Part shown: positions 19,920 through 29,100 of the stretch, one piece after another | How the letters are laid out: each line of letters starts with the position of its first letter | How positions within the stretch are numbered: the first letter of the stretch is position 1 | NCBI GenBank assembly: GCA_051453625.1 | Contig: JBOZIK010000001.1 | Coordinates: 220,715,043-220,746,510, forward strand | DNA: 31,468 bases | Direction: 5' to 3' | From: Welwitschia mirabilis | Taxonomy: Eukaryota; Gnetophyta; Gnetopsida; Welwitschiales | The notes under the pieces: generated by a model | Told to the model about the DNA's origin: nothing | What the model saw: only the letters and a program-made list of their open reading frames with translations | Database searches by the model: none | Program-made: the position numbers and the translations under genes

Positions 19920-21215
19920 TATTAACTTAATACATGTCTTTAGTTTTTTCATTAAATACTTCCATTGCTCCATTAGGTAAAATTTTCATTAAAGTATATG
20001 GTTCAATTATTTTTAAGTATATTTTTGTTTAGAAGATAAATATTTAGGATAAAAAACCAAGACTTTATCTCCAAATTTGAAATTAGTTTTACAAACATTA
20101 TGGTCATGCCACTTATTTACTTGTTTTTGGATCAATTCCTTTCTTATTAGGGTTTCTCTTTTATCTTCATCCAATTTATTCATTTTTTGGATTGATTCAT
20201 TTTAAGCTCTATGTATATTAGGGCTTCTCTTTTATCTTCATCCAATTTATTCATGTTTTGGATCAACCCAATTTGAGCTTTATCTATATTGTAATTTAAT
20301 TTTTTAGCCAACTTATAGGATGTTAATCTTAATTCAAGAGGTAAGATTACCTTTTTCCCTAGAGTAATTTATAAGATGTGAAATTGGTACTATTTTTCCA
20401 AGTTATCTTATAGGCCCCTAATGCTTTAGTAAGTTTATATGTTCAATTAGTTATTTTGGTATCCACTATTTTAGTTAAAATCTAGTTCAACTCCCTATTT
20501 ATAACCTCAACTTAACTATTATATTAGGGATGGTAAGTAGAAGAGAGTTTATGATAGACTCCATAATTAGACAAAAACTTTTTAAAAGCTGCTTGACTAG
20601 TGAAATGGGTTTCTTTAACTGATATAAGCCTAGGAATACCAAACCAATGAAAGATATTCCTAGACAAGAACTTAACTACAGTTTTAGTGGAATAATTAGG
20701 AATAGCCTTAGCTTTAGTCCATTTACTCAAATAATCCACACAAACCAAAATATATTCTTTTCCATAGAACTTTAGATTAATAGGTATAGTGAAATTTATC
20801 CTCTAGACATTGAAAGGTTCCAAAGCTTAAATTCATTATTAGGGCATTTCCATTACCTTGGATCATGCTCCCTCTCTTTGATAATTGTCACACCCTTTAA
20901 TGTAATTGAAAAATCCTTAAATAGAAAAGGCCCATAATATCCTACATTTAGAATTTTTATGGCTATTATTTTTCTTCTATAATAACCTCCCCCTTCTTTT
21001 TCATAAAAATTCTGTAGAAGTTCCTTCTGATTAGGCTCTTTAACATACCTCTTGATGATACCATCCCTATAAAATTTGAAGAGGATCTTGTTATCCCATA
21101 TATAATATTTTACTTCTTCCAACAACCTCTTATTATTGTAATAGTTTACGTAAGGTGGCATCTTCTTACTTACTAAGAATTTAGCAATGCCTATAAACAA
21201 AGGTGCTTGTTTCAA
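19920..21215 (-). pseudogene. Element C integrase, partly open but inactive
   Basis: The N-terminal part, 20853-21215, is an unbroken 120-codon frame: 'YYNNKRLLEEVKYYIWDN' then 'GGGYYRRKIIAIKIL' and 'VGYYGPFLFKD'. The H2C2 zinc residues are gone: the C-G-G-H-F motif reads G-G-G-Y-Y and the following C-x-x-C is absent. The core continues with I-N-F near 20791-20799 (first catalytic Asp now Asn), 'CVDYLSKWTKAKAIPNYSTK' (20524-20748 frame), and 'SVKETHF', where I-S-D-x-G-T-H-F is expected, so the second Asp is also lost. 'TYHP' follows. The C-terminal domain is visible as 'QVNKWHDHN' and 'NFKFGDKVLVFYPK' (about 20130-20040) and ends near 'ILPNGAMEVFNEK' (about 19990-19950). Confidence 0.85.
20149..20290 (-). 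repeat. 71-bp tandem duplication inside integrase of element C
   Basis: Copies 20149-20219 and 20220-20290 both begin aggg(t/c)ttctcttttatc and end ctatatt or gtatatt; both contain 'cttcatccaatttattcat'. A partial third copy may precede at about 20125-20148. On the coding (minus) strand the unit encodes the 'MNKLDEDKRE' helix of the integrase C-terminal region. Seventy-one is not a multiple of three, so the duplication itself breaks the frame. Confidence 0.85.
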
Positions 21216-21239
21216 ACCTACTAAATGATCATCAGGAAA

Positions 21240-21690
21240 ATGATTTCAAGTGTCTATTTATTCAGCCTCTTCAGGGAATTTTATCTTGGATAGGTAATTA
21301 ACTACCACATTATTTATTTTCTTCTTGTCTACTATCTTTAGATTAAATTCCTGCATCAAAAGTATCCATCTTATAATTCGAGAATTTGCTNNNNNNNNNN
21401 TTCTTATTCATTAAAAACCATATGACACTATGATCTATATGAAACTTTACTTTGTAATCTCGAATATAATGCCTATACTTTTCTAAAGCTACTACTATAG
21501 GTAGAATCTCCTTTTCTTTAATTATGTAGTTTTGTTATGTAAGATTAATATTTTTACTTATATAAGCAATAGCACAGAGTATAAAATAACCATCCTTTTA
21601 TCCCAAAATAGCACCAATAGCATATTGGAAGCATCAGTCATAATGTGAAAGGTTTTATCCCAATCTAGGTTTTATAAAATAGGGTCCTTA
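21240..21690 (-). pseudogene. Element C RNase H domain
   Basis: Readable minus-strand pieces are 'FHIMTDASN' (about 21650-21620, first catalytic-type Asp), 'NYIIKEKEILPIVVALEKYR' (about 21530-21470), and 'VKFHIDHSVIWF' (about 21455-21420), matching the RT-linked RNase H of gypsy elements. A 10-base N gap at 21391-21400 falls just after the D-H-x-x-x motif. Frameshifts separate the pieces. Confidence 0.75.
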
Positions 21691-22540
21691 ACTAACTTAT
21701 TTTTAAGAATTTAAAAATCTTTTTGACATTCTTAAGTCCATTCATAAGGCACATTCTTTTGTTGAAAATTGCTTAATGATTTAGCAATTTAACTAAAATT
21801 AGCAATAAATCTTTTGTAGTGCCCCACATGATCTAAGAATGATCTTAGTTTTTTTTAGTTTAGTTGGTGGGAGAATTTCGTTAATAACATTGATTTTTTA
21901 ATCATCAATTTTGATTTCTTTTATTGATATCTTGTGGCCTAGAATAATTCCTTTAGCCACCATAAGATGGCTTTTAGACTAGCTCAACTTCAAATTCTTT
22001 TCATTGCAATGAGTTAATATTTCTTTTAGTATTCCCAAATTTTCCTCAAAATCATTTCCAAAGATTAAGAAATCATCCAATAAAACTTCCACAAACTTTC
22101 CTAGCATGTCTTGGAATATACTATTCACTAGCCTTTGAAAAGTGGCTAGTGAATTACATGGTTCAAAAGGTAAAACTTTAAAGCCATAGGTACCCCATTT
22201 ATAAGCAAAAGTTGTTTTTTTTTAAGTCTTCTAGAGCTATTGAAATTTGTTTGTATCCACTATGCCCATTCAAAAAACTATAATACTTATGATCAGAAAT
22301 TCTTTATAAAACATGATTCACAAAGGGTAAAGGAAAATGATCCTTATAGATAGTAGCATTTAGTAGTATAAAATCTCTACACATTCTTTATTTATTATTT
22401 TTCTTAGGAATTACAATTAATGAACTTACCCATTCTAAATCAAAAATAGGGTAGATCAATCCTACTTTTAATAGCCTTAAAATTTTCTTTTTGATTACAT
22501 GTTGCATATGAGGATTGCATCTCATTTTTGGTTGCCTGAA
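21690..22540 (-). pseudogene. Element C reverse transcriptase, degenerate
   Basis: In order on the minus strand: 'FDLEWVSSLIVIPKKNN' (about 22445-22395), 'RMCRDFILLNATIYKDHFP', 'YSFLNGHSGYKQISIA', 'LPFEPCNSLATFQRLV' (about 22175-22130), then the catalytic box L-L-D-D-F with both Asp intact at 22072-22077, and 'ILGHKISIKEIKIDD' in the thumb. The box is L-D-D rather than the usual Y-V-D-D. Several frameshifts and stops (for example S-stop-S-K-S, Q to stop) make it inactive. Confidence 0.85.
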
Positions 22541-22699
22541 AAGTTTTACTATGGTATGTAAATAGATTTTATATTAGTAGGTAACAGGGTATACCCCCAA
22601 TATATCTTCATGAGTCTAAGGAAAAGTATTAGTTAATTTACCTAACATTCTTTTTAATTTCCTCTTTTGAGAATAAGTAAAATTTCTATTAATAATTAG

Positions 22700-23290
22700 A
22701 GGTTTATTTTTTTTGAATTTCAATGTATTCCAAATCTTCTTCAAGAGGAGGTTTCTCAAGATCCTCTTTGTTTTTGCTAGTTTAATAGTCAAGGAGTAAT
22801 CCCTTCTTTTGACCTCTTATTCTAATAATAATTGTTGAGCCTTCTTCATGAGGATCATATTAGAACTATCTTCTTTGTTAGTAGATGAAAGTTCAATTTC
22901 TACCTCATCAGATATTTTGATTTGTTGCACTAGATCCCATAAACCAATCTTCATTAGCCCCTTCTTGGAATAGATAGTGACATTGGAAATTGTCATCCAA
23001 GGTCTCCCTAGTATGATAGAGTGAATGTTACCATTTGTCCTTATGATCACTAAATCTACCAAATATTTAAACTATTGCAATTCTATGGAAGTATTTCCCA
23101 TTATTCCCTCTAGTTTTATTGCAAAACAATATGCCATGTAAACTTGTCTAGTATATAGGGTTAACTAAGAGTTATTAAGTTATTTGAATATTTCATGAGA
23201 AATGAGATTAATACTTGCCCCTAGATTTACCAAATCTTCTATTTTACAGGCACCTTTAACAATTATATCCATAATTGATATTCTAGGATT
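22700..23290 (-). pseudogene. Element C aspartic protease, catalytic Asp lost
   Basis: The 81-codon frame 22817-23062 contains 'SIILGRPWMTISNVTIYSKK', matching the protease C-terminal signature I-L-G-R-P-(F/W)-x, followed by a Glu/Ser-rich linker towards RT. Upstream on the minus strand, 'KGACKIEDL' leads to V-N-L-G-A-S at 23213-23230. The family motif is D-L-G-A-S, so the catalytic Asp is Asn (AAT at 23225-23227), explainable by GAT to AAT. One frameshift and stops lie between the two parts. Confidence 0.75.
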
Positions 23291-23373
23291 ACTGTATTTC
23301 TCAATTTGATTTCTTTGCAAAGCTTGAATAGAGGCCTAAGATACCTGAATAATTTTAGTTGGCTATTTTACCA
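23256..23373 (-). repeat. Duplicated element C segment, copy 1
   Basis: About 115 bp that reappears at 24661-24775. Both contain 'actgtatttctcaatttgat', a (c/g)aaagctt or cgaagctt core, and 'ttttagttggct'. This copy lies in frame upstream of the protease and stops at an N gap. Confidence 0.75.
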
Positions 23374-23473
23374 NNNNNNNNNNNNNNNNNNNNNNNNNNN
23401 NNNNNNNNNNNNNNNNNNNNNNNNNNNNNNNNNNNNNNNNNNNNNNNNNNNNNNNNNNNNNNNNNNNNNNNNN
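23374..23473. other. 100-base N gap
   Basis: Exactly 100 N, a conventional placeholder, so true size may be unknown. It separates duplicated copy 1 from the inserted segment. Confidence 0.95.
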
Positions 23474-24660
23474 CATCAGTGGAAACACGAACACCTTTTT
23501 ATAGTGTAGGATTAAATAATTTGGAAATTATATCTAGTCTTTAGCCACCAACTCTTTCTTCTTATATTTAACCTACAATTCAAATTCTTGTTAGTCTTTA
23601 TGAGCTTGTAATGCATTGTACATCTTATGATTAACTTGCAGTTGAAATGTATTGTACCCTTATAAAAGAATGACAAATACTTGTGCTAAATTAGGAGTTA
23701 AAGTTTCTTATTCTAAAACTACTTCTTATATATATTGCATGCTTATATCTTCTTAAAATTTGATATAAAATAGAGGTTGAGCTAATATCTCTTTTAATTG
23801 CTAGCTTCTCTTATAGGTAGGTTTAACATGAATGCCCTATTAAAACTTAAAAAAATATTGCTTAGGTTCATATATTTTAGGTGATACGTATATTCTACAT
23901 TAATTAGTTCATCGCTATGGAATTTTATCTAATTAATTTCTTATTATGGTGTCCTCTTAAACTAAACTTTGGAAAATTGTTAAGAACCACTCCCTTAGGT
24001 AAATGCCATTTTTTCTTGGTTTATGTGTTCAATTCGATTTAATAATCTTGAGCCTTGCATAAGTATTAAGATTTCCATGTTAAAAAAAAGGTCTTGTTTC
24101 TTTTCCAACTTAGTTGTTTTAGGGTTTTACACGAGGTCTAGTCATTCCCATAAATGTCCAGTCGACTCCTTTCTAACACAGGATGAAAATATCACTTTAG
24201 GTTTGATCGATCCCTCAGGAATCCGGTTAACCCCTTGATGATTGGCTATGAAAATTTGATGCTTAGGCCTGGTTAACCCCTTAAGAATCTAATTGACTCC
24301 TTGATGATCAGTTATAAAGTATTGGATGCTTAGTCTGGTCGACCCCTTAGAAATCTGGTTGACCCCTTGATGATCGGCTATAAAGTATTAGATGCACAGG
24401 TCTAGTCAACCCCTCAAAAATTAGGTCGACCTCTCTAAATTCAGTTTATTCCTATGTGAGCTTCAGATGTAATCGACAACATAGGAATCTGGTCGACTCC
24501 TCAGGAGGGTATGATAACTTGACAGGTTTAGGTTCAAATCGTGAAAAATTATTTTAGCTTCTAACTTATAATGATTAGTATTTTCTGATAGGATACAACA
24601 TGTTTTACTAAATAGAAAACATTAGTTTAACATAAAATTGAAAAATATTAACTCAACACT
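23474..24660. other. Inserted segment of unknown origin within element C
   Basis: This stretch interrupts the gag-protease part of element C and shares no gypsy motif. It contains a motif gcttgtaatgcattgtac repeated in part about 60 bases later (near 23605 and 23648), and the 66-bp satellite at 24134-24530. No terminal inverted repeat or LTR is recognisable. The plus-strand frame 24023-24238 runs through the satellite and has no recognised domain. Confidence 0.45.
24134..24530. repeat. 66-bp GTCGAC-bearing tandem repeat, six units
   Basis: Units start at 24134, 24199, 24265, 24332, 24398 and 24465, giving intervals of 65, 66, 67, 66 and 67 bp. Each begins like 'aggtctggtcgacccctta' and has a second related half about 21 bp on (for example ggtcgacc at 24337 and ggttgacc at 24358), then ttgatgatcggctataaagtatt-like sequence in the middle units. 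CpG sites in GTCGAC are frequent here although they are rare elsewhere in the window. Confidence 0.85.
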
Positions 24661-24775
24661 TTCAACAATTATATTCATAGGTATTATAAGATCACTGTAT
24701 TTCTCAATTTGATTTTTTTGCGAAGCTTGAGTAGAGGCCCAAGATACTTGAACTCTTTTAGTTGGCTCTTATACC
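24661..24775 (-). repeat. Duplicated element C segment, copy 2
   Basis: Partner of 23256-23373; similarity starts at 'caacaattatat' and ends near 'ttagttggct'. Sequences outside these limits differ between the two copies. It marks the right edge of the interruption in element C. Confidence 0.75.
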
Positions 24776-26535
24776 AATTGTATCTCATTGATTTTATCTT
24801 TCTTTTTCTTACTCCCCTCTTTACTACATTACTTCTTCATTCGCTTCCAATATAAGAGAATGTCTTTTAATATTTTTATTAAGAGTAAAGTAACTGAGGT
24901 ATCTTCCAAAGCTCTAATGAGGTATTCTACATCTTTTTCTCCCTTTCTAGGAACATTTTCTATTATCTTACTCATTGAAAATGGTAAAAAGATAATTTAT
25001 TTCTATTTCTATTGAACTATTTTTTATCATACCTTTATTTTCCTTATTTTTTTCCCTCTCCTAGGTGATGAAGGATGGCTTCTTCTTGATTTAGTTCGAA
25101 TAGCTTTACAACCAGCTTCTCTTGGATTCGGTTGAAATTGTTGTGGTATAGAAGGTTATTTAGGTTTTTATCCTTTATCTAGTTTTTGATGTAACTAGAC
25201 TCTCCTTCTTTATTTCTTCAATTCCTAAAGTAATCATACCTATTTGATTACATAAATCTCTACATTAATTTCTCTTTCTTACCTTCCATTTCCTAGTATA
25301 GTTAGAATATGACTTCTTCTTGATCTGAGGAGTATTATTTATAGGACTTTAATCAATTATATTAATATCTAACCACTTCATAAAACCTATCATTCATGGA
25401 TATTCTATGGGATAGTGATCCTTCTGATTATAGTATTCATATGTTTTTACTTCTTCTTTTTATTTTAATATATTAATATCACTTATTAGAGCCTCTATTC
25501 TTATATTAGTTTCTACTAATATATTAACATGATTAGTCTCTATTTCATTTTCTATTATAACTTCATTAACCTTTCTCTTCCCTTTCTTCTCATTCTGAGA
25601 ACATCATTAACTCATCTTGAATAACTTATCTATACTAGTTTTCATTTCTTGAGTGCTACCATTCTTGATGCTACTCTCATGAAGAATGTCTACTTTCTCA
25701 AAAGAATCACTTTGAAGACCTCTTAACAGGGCTCTCATATATTCTCTTAGGGTTATCCCATGGTTCAGACATCTTGCTAATAAAATCCAATACTTATCTA
25801 TGAACTCATCAAATTTATCATGCTCTTTTTGTTTAATATTTAAGATTTAATCCCTTAAATCTTCAGTGACTTGACCAAGTTAATATTTGTTAAAAAATGC
25901 TTATCTTACATATCTTATAGAGTTCCAAGTTTTAAAAGTATAGTGTGGAAATCTATGAAACCATAATTGTGAATCTCCCTTTAAAGAAAAAGGAAAATTA
26001 CTTAATAAGTTAGAATTGGTTTCTAAATAGTTAGCTTTGCAAAAAGATTAAAAGAGACTCAAATGTATCATAGATGCTTCATTTTTTATACCTTTAAAAG
26101 TTGGGATATTAGTCGTATTTATATTTATTATCTTATCAAGGGTCTTTAAGAATTTTATATTTATAAGGTTAGGTGTGTGATATATATAATAATCTACACA
26201 TAGATGGGAAGAATCGACTGCTTCTTCTTCACCTTAATATAACCCTTCAGGTCCTTGTGCTTTTTCCTTATATCTTTGATTTGTATTAAGACATTTATCT
26301 TTCATTGTAATTATTTTTAAGCTCTTTTAAGTGTCTCCATGTTCTCCATGAAGTCACAAGGTTCAACTTTTGTTACTATTTTATCACCTATTTCTGCATT
26401 TAAGTTGTATTCCTCAGGGTTTTAGACATATCACTCTTTTATATTGCTCCATTGTCCATGGTTGTATTTATTTAAAAAGGCCTCAATTACTTCTGACAAA
26501 AGGCTAGAAGTGCCCTCCTTCTAGCAACAAATGAA
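24776..26535 (-). pseudogene. Element C gag, degenerate
   Basis: The gag core is clear: 'FPFSLKGDSQLWFHRFPHYT' (minus, 25999-25940) then 'FKTWNSI', matching the retrotransposon gag F-x-x-S-L-x-G-x-A-x-x-W-(F/Y) motif; 'IKQKEHDKFDEFIDKYWILL' and 'RCLNHGI' follow (about 25850-25750). The zinc knuckle at 25390-25445 has the spacing C-x2-C-x4-H-x4-C, but all three Cys are Tyr (TAT). The linker 'QPNPREAGCKAI' (about 25130-25095) matches the gypsy N-P-(K/R)-E-x-x-K-A-I-T-x-R-S-G linker before protease. The N-terminal part near 26535-26440 reads 'LLSEVIEAFLNKYNHGQWSN'. Stops are scattered throughout. The plus-strand frame 24788-25015 is a shadow. Confidence 0.8.
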
Positions 26536-27911
26536 AAGCCTAAAATTTATCTAACAATGCTATAAAATAGTTAACTAGATTTAATGAAATGCTAAAAAAA
26601 ACTAAAATATTAATAAAATGCTGGAAAAATATACAACTTAAACTACCACAATTATGCACAACCTTAAATCACTAGAATTTTTATAAGGGAATTTCCTTCT
26701 TTCTGCTTTTAACTCATAATAAAAACTTTAAATTAGGACATGAACTTTGTTAAGAATGACTATTCTTAATAAAAATATATTTTAATAGGACTCTACTTAT
26801 AGATAATAGTTTACAGAACGTGGAAAAAAGAAAGAACTAAAACAAAGGAAACATAGTCAAATCACATGCACTCATTATTTCTAATTAGCACATCATCTTA
26901 ATATCAACTCTAGCTATTATCAATATTAAGAATAAGAAAGGTTAGCATGTAAATTTTTCAAATTACATACTAGCAAGACAATATTCTTTCAAAATAACAT
27001 ACTTATATTACTTGATAATAAAATATAAAGGTTAATGTCCCTTGTGTTTTCATAATAGGTACTAGAGCTTTAGGAAGTTACTTTATAGTTCTTCATCTTA
27101 TGATCTTTTCACTTGAATGTGCTTTCTATTTTTTCTTCTAAGACTCTAAAAAGATTTCTTACCTTCTGCTATGTACCTATTTATAAGTTTAGTAGTAGAA
27201 ATTGTTTTCCTCCTTTCTTCACACCACCTATCTAGTTGTAGTAATTACTTTCTTTTTTATAGCACATCTCTCTTTTAACTGATCTACATCACAAAGTTAG
27301 CTCATAATAACTCATAATATATTATAATAATGTTATAATATTGGCTAAAAATTTATCATATTCTTTATTAAAAACATATTATAATGTACATTCTTTTTTG
27401 AGTTATTACTAATTTAGTAGAATAAGTAGTTATTTATTTTTTATTTTTCATTGCAAATAGCTTCACAGTTGCAATACTTAAGTGAAACCACATTGTCAAG
27501 TGCTATTAATAACTAAGTTAGTTCCTTAGGTTAGTTGGTTTTAATTACATTTATGTGATGGAATTTAAGTAATATAGTTCTTACTTTTTATACTTATGAA
27601 AGGGATATAAAGGATCAAGTTGCTGGGAAATAAGAATGTCAAAAATGAATAGGTATAAGGTTTTTCTAAAATTGAAATTGTATTTCTCTTCTATTATTCA
27701 ACAAAGAGCTTTCTTAAATAGTTAAGCACACCATTAGGATTTCCATGTACTTTAAGACATGGGACCATAATGTATACTTAGCCTTAGAAATTCTACACTC
27801 AACATGGGAATATGCTCTCTTCCAAGGGAAAAGCAAAGTGAAAATAAAACCTCTGGAGAGAAGTTACCATGTGAGGGAACTACTTCATAAAAGAATCAAT
27901 CAATTTATGGC
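26536..27911. other. Unassigned AT-rich sequence, possibly LTR remnants
   Basis: The 5' LTR of element C should lie here, since C's gag starts at about 26535 on the minus strand, but no partner LTR was found on the other side. Between 27580 and 27740 the plus strand shows 'gaaagggatataaaggatca' and tctcttctattattcaac, an arrangement like an LTR promoter and its downstream region, too weak to call. Very AT-rich palindromic stretch at 27300-27375 (aactcataatatattataataatg). Confidence 0.35.
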
Positions 27912-28050
27912 TATACATCCTATAGTAAATAGGCTTATTTTTGTGCAATACACATCCCATAATGCTAGGTTAAAATATGTACTACACATCTCTTAGTAAT
28001 AGGCCATATTTTGTACTACACATTCCATAGTACTAGGATTAGATCTTTGC
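27912..28050. repeat. 34-bp tandem repeat, four units
   Basis: Units begin ta(t/c)acat at 27912, 27949, 27983 and 28017 (intervals 37, 34 and 34) and continue like 'cccatagtaataggctaaat' and ttttgtac. The array lies near the downstream end of copia element D and could belong to its lost 3' LTR. Confidence 0.75.
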
Positions 28051-28199
28051 TTTAATTAGAGACTTAAAAGTTAAAAGAAGCCCTTGAAGTACAAAAGGAA
28101 AATGAGTTTAACTTCACTCATTGTCATTTCAATCTTAAATTCAAAAATTAGAACTTCTCTTAACTAGGTATCTTTGTTTGAGAAGCAATTATTGATTCT

Positions 28200-28440
28200 A
28201 CAATTGAATGATGTACTGGTGCAATGACTTTATGCTATATAAGTTCCATAATTTTATGAACCAACTTACATGTACCATTTTCCACAAAAGCATGGTATTT
28301 TTTTTATAGCTTGAACCCATTGATAACTTAAAATGATGTCTATTAAATAAGTTGGTTTATCATTAGAAATTAAATAAAGCTTATTAACATCATTATCATG
28401 AGCTTTATATGAGATATATGTGGTTTAGGTTTACCCTTTT
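28200..28440 (-). pseudogene. Element D copia reverse transcriptase, N-terminal stub
   Basis: Minus-strand 'YQWVQAIKK' shifts frame into 'YHAFVENGTCKLVHK' (about 28345-28265), matching the copia RT opening W-x-x-A-M-x-x-E-x-x-A-L-x-x-N-x-T-W-x-L-V, with Trp replaced by Cys. After about 28250 the match disappears, so finger and palm domains are missing. It lies only about 400 bp from the protease, showing that integrase was deleted. Confidence 0.55.
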
Positions 28441-28759
28441 CATTATGATAAACATATTAGAGAGTAGACTGTAACGAAGCATTACAATGTCTTATGGAGG
28501 TAGTCTCAGATTCTTTGATTAAAGAACCTACTGAATTACTATAGAAACCATGATTAAGAGTGCCTAAAACATTAAATTTCTCAATTCCTAAAGGTTGAAA
28601 GAAGTTATACCAATAAAAGAAAGTAGAATAGGACTGGTGACTACATCTCCCCCTCAACCATAGGAAATTGAGGGCATAAGGTTTTGGCTTGGAAAGTGGT
28701 GCAAGTGATCTCACACTTTTTGATACAACCTTAAAGATGAATAAGTTTTCCATCTTTGT

Positions 28760-29100
28760 AACCTTGAATAACTAGTTTATGATTATAATAAAAAATGTCC
28801 ACTAAGTACTTTATCATAGAGATTGAGTGATATTCTCACACTAGGGTGGAAAGTAATAGAATATGAGACCTTAAAGAAGGCACATATAAAACATGAGTAA
28901 TAGTTTATGGAGAGAGTGATGTCAAGTTAAGAGTAACTAAACCATAGTCTTCCATTATAACTAGAGTTATGTTTGCTAAATAAACTTGATTGGGTACTTT
29001 GATGAAGTCATCAAAATAATCACACCAATAAGTTATATGATAATTAGTCCTAGTGTCAAGAATATAAGTTTTATCACAAGGTATATGATCACTCATACCA
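28760..29100 (-). pseudogene. Element D copia protease and following region, inactive
   Basis: 'KTYILDTRTNYHITYW' at about 29080-29030 matches the copia protease motif W-x-(L/I)-D-S-G-A-(S/T)-x-H-(M/I)-T. The D-(S/T)-G-A signature reads D-T-R-T at 29046-29057: Gly is Arg and Ala is Thr, each explainable by a G-to-A change. Downstream 'THVLYVPSL' (near 28875-28850) matches the H-V-(L/P)-Y-V-P-x-L motif before the pre-integrase region. The frame 28457-28753 further left is not the copia frame and I treat it as chance. Confidence 0.75.

Larger units (their letters stand above)
19307..26535 (-). mobile_element. Element C: degenerate Ty3/gypsy retrotransposon, minus strand
   Basis: Gag, protease, RT, RNase H and integrase occur in gypsy order when read leftwards from about 26535 to 19920, followed by a 3' block shared with element B. 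Protein motifs differ from those of A and B (protease G-R-P-W-M-T here, G-R-D-F or G-I-S-F there), so C is a separate lineage, also Athila/Tat-like. The coding region is interrupted between 23374 and 24660 by foreign sequence flanked by duplicated element sequence. Neither LTR could be identified. A weak primer-site-like sequence, the complement of ctagcaacaaatgaaaa, lies at about 26523-26540. Confidence 0.8.

Noticed and set aside
23306-23544. Frames running through N runs (also 30568-31024).
   Set aside because: N bases prevent a stop from being called; the frames are artefacts of gaps.
24766-24782. On the minus strand, ttggtataagagcc resembles the copia primer site (tRNA-iMet complement TGGTATCAGAGC).
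   Set aside because: The adjacent sequence is element C coding sequence that also occurs at 23256-23373 without this motif, and no LTR ends next to it. Likely chance.
24788-25015. 75-codon plus-strand frame with a very hydrophobic start, considered as a signal peptide protein.
   Set aside because: It is opposite the gag-linker part of element C; the hydrophobic codons are the complement of its Lys/Glu-rich sequence.
27745-27996. An 83-codon plus-strand frame.
   Set aside because: It runs into the 34-bp tandem repeat and shows no domain; probably chance.
28457-28753. A 98-codon minus-strand frame next to the copia protease.
   Set aside because: The copia motifs here lie in another frame, so this is an alternative frame of decayed element sequence.
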